Assembly (NCBI GenBank): GCA_030433055.1
Contig: JAUILJ010000026.1
Span: forward strand, 1 to 20,171
DNA from: Polyangia bacterium
Lineage (GTDB): Bacteria > Myxococcota_A > Polyangia > Polyangiales > Polyangiaceae
Length of the DNA: 20,171 nt
Direction of reading: 5' to 3'
This document shows positions 14,556-20,171 of the stretch, piece by piece. How positions within the stretch are numbered: position 1 is the first letter of the stretch; each line of letters begins with the position of its first letter. Made by a program: the position numbers and the translations under genes. The notes under the pieces are model-generated. The model was not told the DNA's origin, did no database searches, and saw nothing but the letters and a program-made list of their open reading frames with translations.

Positions 14556-15908
14556 ATGCATCGAGTGCTTGGAATCAGCCTGTTGGCCAGTGTTTTCGCC
14601 ATGGCATGTGCTCCCCGAGAGCGCGGTGATGGATCCGTCGACCCCGTCGGAGGCGTGGGCGGGACAGGCGGTGTTGGAGGCACCGGAGCCAGCACCGGTC
14701 CCGATGCGGGCGGCGCTGGTTCCAACCTGGGCGGCGCTGGTTCCAACCTGGGCGGTGCTGCGGCGACCGGCGGCACGGGTGGAGTGGCTGGGCAGATGAC
14801 GGGCGGCGCCGGCGGCGCGGCCGGGGCGATGACTGGCGGCACGGGTGGCGCTCCTGTCATCGTCGACTGCACAGGCGTCGACGATGGCACCGAGTGCGAG
14901 GCCCCGAACCTCACGGATACCATCTGCGTTGACCAGCAGTGCGTCGAGAGCATCTGTGGCGACGGGTACACCGATACCACACGGAACGAATTCTGCGACG
15001 ACGGTAAGAACGGTGATGACACCGACGGCTGCACCGACCAGTGCGAAGCGACGTGTACTCAGGACGCGGATTGCGACGATGGCAACCAGTGCAACGGCAA
15101 GGAAACCTGCAGCGCCAGCAAGGTCTGCGAGGCGGGCAGCCCCGTCAGCTGCGACGATGGCAACGCCTGCACCACGGACAGCTGCGTGCCCGCCAGCGGT
15201 GCGTGCAGCCACCAGGGCCTAGACGATGGGGCGAGCTGCGGCGGGGGCAAGCTCTGCCTCGCGGAGTCCTGCAAGACGAGCACCTGTGGTGATCGCTGGG
15301 TCGACGCAGCGAAGAATGAGGAATGTGACGACGGCCGAGACGGCGACGACGCAGACGGCTGCACGGATGCCTGCAAGTTCACCTGCAAGACCAACACGGA
15401 CTGCAACGACAGCAACGCGTGTACCAACGACGTCTGCAACACCTCGACTCATCAGTGCAGCCACACGGACATCTCGAGCAGCTGCAATGATGGCGACGAC
15501 TGCACTGCAGACACGTGCAGCCCGACGAGCGGTTGCCACAACACCTTCATCGACGCGGACGGCGACGGTTACTCACCCAACGTCTGCAAAGCAGGAGGAC
15601 CGTACGCTGACCAAGGCGGTGACTGTCGCGACACCGGAACCAACGCCGGAGTAGTGAACCCCGGAGTCACTGGTTACTTCAGCATCGATCACGGCGTCCC
15701 CGGGCTCTTGTCCTACGACTACAACTGCTCCACCGTCGTGGAGAAGCGCTACCCGTCGATCTTCAGTCCAACCCAGTGCGGCCTGACGGGAGGGGGCAGC
15801 GGCTGGAAGACGAGTACCCCGGCCTGTGGCGCGGTGGGCACCTGGCACATCTGCAATCCCGGCATCAACGAGACACAGGACGCGCCAAGGACTCAGACCT
15901 GCCACTGA
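14556..15908 (+). CDS. DUF4215-type Cys-rich lipoprotein (paralog 2)
   Basis: 450 residues from the ATG at 14556, with GGGAG 9 nt before it. The frame is open back to 14157, but that part overlaps paralog 1 and lacks a leader. Leader MHRVLGISLLASVFAMAC gives lipid Cys18. A Gly-rich tether (about 32-99) includes two perfect 21-bp units encoding GAGSNLG. DUF4215 repeats lie at about 134-167 and 244-277, Asp/Cys segments follow, and DADGDGYS is at 333-340. The same C-terminal domain (NPGVTGYF, YDYNC, GSGWKTS, PACG) ends in QTCH. From residue 105 it aligns along its whole length with paralog 1, with long identical stretches such as DADGDGYSPNVCKAGGPYA. The tethers and leaders differ. This indicates a tandem duplication with a conserved exposed domain. 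Co-transcription with paralog 1 is plausible. Confidence 0.88.
   Translation: MHRVLGISLLASVFAMACAPRERGDGSVDPVGGVGGTGGVGGTGASTGPDAGGAGSNLGGAGSNLGGAAATGGTGGVAGQMTGGAGGAAGAMTGGTGGAPVIVDCTGVDDGTECEAPNLTDTICVDQQCVESICGDGYTDTTRNEFCDDGKNGDDTDGCTDQCEATCTQDADCDDGNQCNGKETCSASKVCEAGSPVSCDDGNACTTDSCVPASGACSHQGLDDGASCGGGKLCLAESCKTSTCGDRWVDAAKNEECDDGRDGDDADGCTDACKFTCKTNTDCNDSNACTNDVCNTSTHQCSHTDISSSCNDGDDCTADTCSPTSGCHNTFIDADGDGYSPNVCKAGGPYADQGGDCRDTGTNAGVVNPGVTGYFSIDHGVPGLLSYDYNCSTVVEKRYPSIFSPTQCGLTGGGSGWKTSTPACGAVGTWHICNPGINETQDAPRTQTCH
14712..14753 (+). repeat. Perfect 21-bp tandem duplication in the Gly tether
   Basis: Two identical in-frame 21-bp units beginning GGCGCTGGTTCCAACC encode GAGSNLG twice in the tether of paralog 2. 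The position within the gene matches the duplication in paralog 1, but the sequence differs. Confidence 0.9.
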
Positions 15909-15947
15909 CCACGAGAGCGGCGGGCTTTGCTTCGGAGCGCCCCAGCG

Positions 15948-15971
15948 TGGCCGCGCAAAGGCAAGCGGCCA
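15948..15971 (+). terminator. Inverted repeat after paralog 2
   Basis: TGGCCGC (15948-15954) and GCGGCCA (15965-15971) form a perfect 7-bp stem with a 10-nt loop, 39 nt after the stop codon. No T-run follows. It may be a weak terminator in the 140-bp gap before the next gene. Confidence 0.3.
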
Positions 15972-16048
15972 GGCAGACCGCAACACTTCCATCGCCAGCC
16001 GCGCCGACAAGTCCTACACTCGGCTCGCTCCAATCTCATTGAAACACC

Positions 16049-17176
16049 ATGTCTCGCTTCGCTTCTCGCGCCACCAGCGCGCTCGTCACCCTGACCCTTC
16101 TCACTGCACAGCTGCCCGCGCTTGCGCAGGCCAAGCCTGATCAAATCGATAGCGGCTTGAGCCCCGAGCGCGGCAGCGAGGAAGCCGTCGAACAGGCCCG
16201 CAAGCTCGTGGAAGAAGGCGACGGGCTGATGAAGAAGTCCAAGTTCAGCGATGGTACGGCCAAGTACCGCGCAGCTTGGGATCTGCACGCGACCTACTTT
16301 ACCGCGTGCAAAGCCGGCCGCGGCGAGGCTCAGCTCGAACACTACCCCGAGGCAGCCAGCTTCCTCGCCTACTGCCTCAAGCACTTCACGCTGTCGGACG
16401 ACGCAAAACAGAAGGCTGCGGAGAAGAAGTACCGCGGGCTACAAGCCGACGTACTGAAGAAGGTCGGGCGGGTAGAGGTGGACCTCACCCCCAAACACGC
16501 GAGCTTGAGCATCGACGGAAACGGGCTCGACGACGAGTTACTCGAGGGCGTAGTGTTCGTTTCCCCCGGGGAACACACCATCGAAGCCAGCGCCAATGGC
16601 TTCGTCTCAGGCAGCCAGAAGGTCAGCGTCGCCGCTGGAGCGACCGCACGAGCCACGCTGCAGCTCCAGGTGGAGAAGGCAGCGGCGCCTCCTGTCTCCG
16701 CCCCATCGAACCCGCCCCCGAGCGGCCCGCCACCGGAGACCTCACCTGAGCAGCCAGGCGATCAAGGCGGCTCGATGATGACGCGCAACATCGTGGTGAT
16801 CGCCGGAGGAGTGCTGGCGATCGGAGCGATCACGGGCAGCTTCATATTCCGCGGGGAAGCGAACAAGAAGGCTGATGACGCGGACGCGCTGCGCAAGGGC
16901 TTGCCCAGCAACGCCTGCCAGGGCGGCGGCGGAGATCGAGTTTGCGCCGAGCTAGAGTCGCTGCAGTCGGACCGAGAATCCGCCGCCAGCACCAGCAACG
17001 TCCTGCTCGGCGTCGGCGTCGGCTTGGCGGTGGCGAGCGTCGCTGCGTTCTTCCTGTGGCCCAAACCGCAGCAGCGGTCGGCTTGGCGGTCAGGCGGTTC
17101 GACCGCGGGTTTGCGCAGCGTTGACCTGTATGTGCAGCAAGACCGCGCCGCGCTCGGTTTCCGTGGCGCGTTTTAG
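16049..17176 (+). CDS. TPR-PEGA membrane protein (copy 2)
   Basis: 375 residues from an ATG with no clear ribosome site. The signal peptide is cleaved after about residue 28 (ALAQA). TPR-like helices span about 43-137 (EQARKLVEEGDGLMKKSKF, then AKYRAAWDLHATYFTACKAG). A PEGA domain at 140-206 has the signature VEVDLTPKHASLSIDGN and VSPGEHTIEASANGF. A Pro-rich linker (211-238), hydrophobic segment 1 (247-267), a polar loop with Cys290 and Cys299, hydrophobic segment 2 (316-337) ending FFLWPKPQ, and a polar tail follow. The order of parts, the Cys pair in the loop and the W-P end of the second segment match the protein at 11748. The kinase gene starts 38 bp downstream, so the two are probably co-transcribed. 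Whether the membrane segments sit in the inner or outer membrane cannot be decided from sequence. Confidence 0.83.
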   Translation: MSRFASRATSALVTLTLLTAQLPALAQAKPDQIDSGLSPERGSEEAVEQARKLVEEGDGLMKKSKFSDGTAKYRAAWDLHATYFTACKAGRGEAQLEHYPEAASFLAYCLKHFTLSDDAKQKAAEKKYRGLQADVLKKVGRVEVDLTPKHASLSIDGNGLDDELLEGVVFVSPGEHTIEASANGFVSGSQKVSVAAGATARATLQLQVEKAAAPPVSAPSNPPPSGPPPETSPEQPGDQGGSMMTRNIVVIAGGVLAIGAITGSFIFRGEANKKADDADALRKGLPSNACQGGGGDRVCAELESLQSDRESAASTSNVLLGVGVGLAVASVAAFFLWPKPQQRSAWRSGGSTAGLRSVDLYVQQDRAALGFRGAF

Positions 17177-17214
17177 TGGCTAGACCCCAGCATTCGCGGC
17201 GGTATCCTGGCTAG

Positions 17215-18846
17215 GTGGAGGCGCCCACCACGCTGCGGCCAGGCGACTGGATCGAGGATCGCTATCAGCTCCTGAGGTTGCTCGGCAGCGGCGGCTTCGG
17301 GCAGGTCTTCGAGGCGCGACATCGCTACTTGGCCCGCCCCACGGCCATCAAAGCGATGCATGTGCATCACGTCGGGCGCTCCGAGTTGCGTCAGCGCATG
17401 CAGGTGGAAGCGCTGGTGCTGAGCCGCCTCGACCACCCAAACGTCATCCGCGTGCACGACGCAGGCGTGCTCGAGAACGGGGTGGTGTGGCTGGCGATGG
17501 ACCTGCTGGAGGGTCGCACGCTCCGCGAAGTGCTCGCTCAACGCGGCCGCTTGGATGTGGGCAGTGCCCTGGACTATGCCCTGCAGATCGCCGAGGGCAT
17601 CGAGGCCGCCCACCAGCTGAATGTAATCCACAGGGATTTAAAGCCAGAGAACGTATTCGTCACCAAGAAGGGGGAGCTCAAGGTGCTCGACCTGGGGATG
17701 GCGAAGCTCCTGGGCTACAACCTCAAGACGACGGAGGTGCACGAGCTCGCGGGCACCGTGCCGTACATGTCGCCGGAGCATCTCTCGGGCAAGCAAGTGG
17801 ACCCGCGCTCGGACGTGTATGGGCTGGGCCTGGTGCTGTTCGAGTGTATTTCCGGGAGGCATCCATTCATCGCACCGGGCGAAGAGCCCAACCACGTCAC
17901 CATCGGGCATCGCCAGCTGAACATGCCTCCGCCATCGCTGCTCGAGCTGGTGCCGGGCCTGCCCGCCTACGTCTGGGACATCGTGGAAAAGGCCCTCGCA
18001 AAGTCGCGCATGGGGCGGCAGCAGACCATGCAGGAGCTGGCGGACGAGCTGCGCGCCGCCAGGCAGCGATTCGATGGGCAGGTCGAACGCAAGCAGAGCC
18101 CTGGTCGCGCACGCATCAAGATCGACTTGCCCGACGTGGGGTTGGCCGCGCAAACCGGCGAAGCCCGCGACGACGGCGCCACGATCCCCCAGAGCGTTGC
18201 CCCGTGGCAAAGCGAAGCGGCCCCTCCCCGCTTGAACACCATGGGCGCGCCCACTCCATTGACCAACGCGCTCGTCGGCCACGCCCCGTCCCTGCCAGCC
18301 ATCCCGGTCCCCACGGCGCCTCCCACCCAGCAAGGGCCGGTCAAGTTCACTCAACCGCTGCTCGACGCTCCCCCACCCGTTAATCCCCAAGGAAATACAG
18401 CTCCCACACCCCCCATGCAGCCGATTCAGCAGACGGTGCCGCTGATGGAAGTGGGTTTGGGGGTGAGGCACGAGGCTGCGGCAACGCGAGCCACCGATCC
18501 CACGCGCCGCGACCTCCCAAAGCCGGGAGGCGCGACCCCCGTGTTGCCACCCCAGGTGCAGGCGGCGCTCGCGCGCCAAGCTCAGAGCCAGGTCGCCGTG
18601 AACACGCTGGAGAGCCCGCGCCACATCCCCGGCGCCACGCAGCCCACCCTCGAGTCCCCGGCCTATGGCGCTCCAGTCCCCGAGCCCAAGGTGCAGGTCA
18701 GCGTGCGCGAGCTTCCGCCGGCGCCCGACTCTCGGGTGGAGTCCCGGCGCCGCCGGCTGTCACCCGCGGTGCTGGGGCTCGTCTTCTTGAGCCTCGCGTG
18801 TCTCCTGGTCTTCGTTGGGATGGTGCTCGCGCGCCTGAGTCGCTAG
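17215..18846 (+). CDS. Membrane-anchored Ser/Thr protein kinase (Hanks type)
   Basis: 543 residues from GTG 17215. No other start precedes the kinase domain and no Shine-Dalgarno is visible. The kinase domain (about 17-285) has the Gly loop GSGGFGQVF (24-32), ATP-anchoring Lys46 (AIKAM), helix-C Glu65, catalytic HRDLKPEN (139-146, Asp141 and Asn146), metal-binding DLG (159-161, the usual bacterial variant of DFG), and a GTVPYMSPEHL activation/P+1 segment (180-190). It should be catalytically competent. A Pro/Ala/Gln-rich linker of about 220 residues, with scattered Thr/Ser, follows. A basic stop (SRRRRLSP) and one membrane segment (about 516-538) come next, and only five residues remain beyond it. 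There is thus no extracytoplasmic sensor of its own. Sensing through a partner such as the adjacent TPR-PEGA protein is an inference. Confidence 0.93.
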   Translation: MEAPTTLRPGDWIEDRYQLLRLLGSGGFGQVFEARHRYLARPTAIKAMHVHHVGRSELRQRMQVEALVLSRLDHPNVIRVHDAGVLENGVVWLAMDLLEGRTLREVLAQRGRLDVGSALDYALQIAEGIEAAHQLNVIHRDLKPENVFVTKKGELKVLDLGMAKLLGYNLKTTEVHELAGTVPYMSPEHLSGKQVDPRSDVYGLGLVLFECISGRHPFIAPGEEPNHVTIGHRQLNMPPPSLLELVPGLPAYVWDIVEKALAKSRMGRQQTMQELADELRAARQRFDGQVERKQSPGRARIKIDLPDVGLAAQTGEARDDGATIPQSVAPWQSEAAPPRLNTMGAPTPLTNALVGHAPSLPAIPVPTAPPTQQGPVKFTQPLLDAPPPVNPQGNTAPTPPMQPIQQTVPLMEVGLGVRHEAAATRATDPTRRDLPKPGGATPVLPPQVQAALARQAQSQVAVNTLESPRHIPGATQPTLESPAYGAPVPEPKVQVSVRELPPAPDSRVESRRRRLSPAVLGLVFLSLACLLVFVGMVLARLSR

Positions 18847-19277
18847 GGGCCGCCACCTTTGGCGTAGGCGCCCGTGCGGTTCTGACACTTGAATAAGCGG
18901 CCCCGCGTCCGGTTCCTGACCCGCGCTCCGGGAGCTCCGCGGGGCGGCTCGAACCGCCCGGAACCAACGAAGCCATGTGCAAATGGGTTCGCGGACCGAC
19001 GCTGGCTTCTCCGCAAGGCGGCTCACGATTCCGCGCAACTCGAATCAGAAGCCTCCGATAAACAGTCACCGTGTGACGGAGCTTCCTCGGAGGCGCTGCC
19101 AACGCGCCACGCTTCCCCAAAGCGAAACAACACGAACCACCTTCCGGGTGATTCCTTCGGCGATGCGTGCCAGGGTTGGCGAGCGGCGGCAAAGCCGCTT
19201 GGGGTGACCGGAGCCGAAAACGGCTCCTCTGAATGATCGCTCGCAGCGCGAGCGTAGCCTTGCAAGGAAACTTGAAC
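18847..19277. other. Hairpin-dense non-coding region (431 bp)
   Basis: No supported gene. Many perfect inverted repeats follow one another: CGCCA/TGGCG (18851-18864); GGTTCC/GGAACC (18911-18965), enclosing CCCGCG/CGCGGG (18920-18943) and GGGCGG/CCGCCC (18942-18959); GAAGCCA/TGGCTTC (18969-19009); GCCTCCGA/TCGGAGGC (19051-19094), enclosing GTCAC/GTGAC; GCCAAC/GTTGGC (19098-19180), enclosing CACGC/GCGTG; AGCGGC/GCCGCT (19182-19199); GGAGCCG/CGGCTCC (19210-19227); CGCTCGC/GCGAGCG (19238-19254). Some pairs overlap and are alternatives. It could be a structured 5' leader of the 19278 gene, a non-coding RNA or a degenerate repeat. No known riboswitch or RNA class was recognised. Confidence 0.55.
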
Positions 19278-20171
19278 ATGAACTTGAAGCGCGCGTCTTT
19301 GGGCTTGGCAGTGTTGTTCGTCGGCGCTGGAGTGGGCATTGGATGCACCGACTCCGGCGGCTCGTGTGAGGACACGTTGAGTTGTGCCAATGGTGGTTCC
19401 GCGGGGAGTGGCGGTAGCGCGGGCAGCGGTGGCGCCTCGATGGGTGGCGCTGCGGGCAGCGGCGGCTCAGCGGGCAGCGGCGCCGCCGGAGGCGCGGCAG
19501 GCAGCGGAGCAACCGGAGGCAGCGCGGGCACCGCGGGTGCCGGCGGCACGGGCGTCCAGTGCGACCCGAACTCAGCCCCGGGTGACGACGCCTGTGTGAT
19601 CGACGACCAGTACGCCATCTTCGTCTCTCCCAGCGGTGACGACACCAGCGGCGACGGCAGCATGGCCACGCCCTTCGCCAGCATCACCAAGGGGATCGCC
19701 GAAGCCATTACCGCACAGAAACGGCTCTACGTCTGCGCCGACGGCGGCAGCTACGACGAGCAAGTCTCCGTCGACTCGAACAGCGCCGGCCTCAACGCCT
19801 GGGGCTCCTTCAAGTGCAGCGACTGGAGCTACGACAACTCCCTCAAGGCCACCGTCGCCCCGTCCGCCGAGGGCTACGCCCTCAGCGTCGACTCCGTGAC
19901 CACCGCCACCCGCCTCGAAGGCTTCGAGTTCGACGCACAGAGCGCGACCAGCGCCGGTGGAAGCTCCATCGCGGCGTTCGTGAAGGACAGCAGCGCCCTC
20001 ACCCTCGCCAACGTGAAGCTCGTCGCCGGGGATGGCATGAAGGGCACCGATGGGGTGACGCCGAGCAGCACTTTTCCGGCGCTCGCCGACCTGAAGGGGA
20101 ATGAAGGCGAGGCGCTCAGCCTACCAGCCGACCAGGGACGTGGCGGAGCGATGAAGACCTTTTCGGCATGT
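19278..20171 (+). CDS. Gly-tethered lipoprotein with beta-helix-like domain (3' end outside window)
   Basis: The frame is open from ATG 19278 to the last base (298 codons, no stop). AAGGAA precedes the ATG with 8 nt spacing. Leader MNLKRASLGLAVLFVGAG and lipobox GIGC place lipidation at Cys23. A tether of GSAGSGG-type repeats spans about 38-93. Next come QCDPNSAPGDDACVIDD and YAIFVSPSGDDTSGDGSMATPFASITKGIAEA, then RLYVCADGGSYDEQVSV. A start of the type VSPSGDD..GDGS..TPF.SI..GI with a later YDE.V.V strand is typical of DUF1565/pectin-lyase-like right-handed beta-helix proteins. The following strands (TRLEGFEFDA, SSALTLANVKLVAGDG) fit helix rungs. The ligand is unknown. A surface-exposed outer-membrane location is inferred from the family style. 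Confidence 0.82.
   Translation, partial: MNLKRASLGLAVLFVGAGVGIGCTDSGGSCEDTLSCANGGSAGSGGSAGSGGASMGGAAGSGGSAGSGAAGGAAGSGATGGSAGTAGAGGTGVQCDPNSAPGDDACVIDDQYAIFVSPSGDDTSGDGSMATPFASITKGIAEAITAQKRLYVCADGGSYDEQVSVDSNSAGLNAWGSFKCSDWSYDNSLKATVAPSAEGYALSVDSVTTATRLEGFEFDAQSATSAGGSSIAAFVKDSSALTLANVKLVAGDGMKGTDGVTPSSTFPALADLKGNEGEALSLPADQGRGGAMKTFSAC

Noticed and set aside
19098..19180. GCCAAC...GTTGGC inverted repeat resembling an integron attC site
   Set aside because: The ends do not match the RYYYAAC/GTTRRRY core consensus, and no integrase or cassette structure is present.
19269..19288. AACTTGAA direct repeat around the start codon of the last gene
   Set aside because: It is only an 8-bp match, partly coding (Asn-Leu-Lys), and could easily be chance.

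Overview
The window reads as a chromosomal segment of a high-GC, Gram-negative myxobacterium, most likely a Polyangiales-type member of the Myxococcota. This rests on family and style evidence seen in the sequence. Six or seven of the twelve genes encode secreted lipoproteins, most with long Gly/Ala/Ser/Asn-rich tethers directly after the lipobox cysteine. There are DUF4215 (myxobacterial Cys-rich) repeats, TPR-PEGA double-membrane-segment proteins, a Ser/Thr kinase with a C-terminal membrane anchor, and an NB-ARC/TPR ATPase with a C-terminal winged helix. No rRNA, tRNA, CRISPR array, prophage or transposase gene was found.

Layout. Positions 1-390 hold the 3' part of a small hypothetical gene (+). 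422-1684 (-) is a lipoprotein with a carboxypeptidase-regulatory-like domain. It diverges, across only about 32 bp, from 1717-4476 (+), a large signal-transduction ATPase. 4485-4958 (-) is a small lipoprotein with three HxH motifs. It diverges from 5401-8001 (+), a beta-propeller/di-haem cytochrome lipoprotein. The roughly 440-bp gap between these two carries a compact repeat element of about 284 bp with 22-bp inverted ends. 8185-9963 (-) is a very Cys- and Gly-rich lipoprotein, convergent with the cytochrome gene across a strong bidirectional terminator. 10131-11678 (+) is an aldehyde dehydrogenase.

From 11748 to 18846 all genes run on the + strand: TPR-PEGA membrane protein, two tandem paralogous DUF4215 lipoproteins, a second TPR-PEGA membrane protein of the same architecture, and a Ser/Thr kinase. 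The window ends in a truncated beta-helix-type lipoprotein (19278 onward), preceded by a 430-bp non-coding stretch dense with inverted repeats.

How the genes may work together (inference). The HxH lipoprotein and the di-haem beta-propeller protein look like a divergently controlled envelope redox or metal pair. The 11748-18846 block looks like an envelope module: two envelope-spanning TPR-PEGA proteins, two surface Cys-rich lipoproteins and a kinase. The aldehyde dehydrogenase appears to be an unrelated metabolic gene. Short gaps not listed separately (391-421, 1685-1716, 4477-4484, 9964-10130, 17177-17214) show no convincing site.
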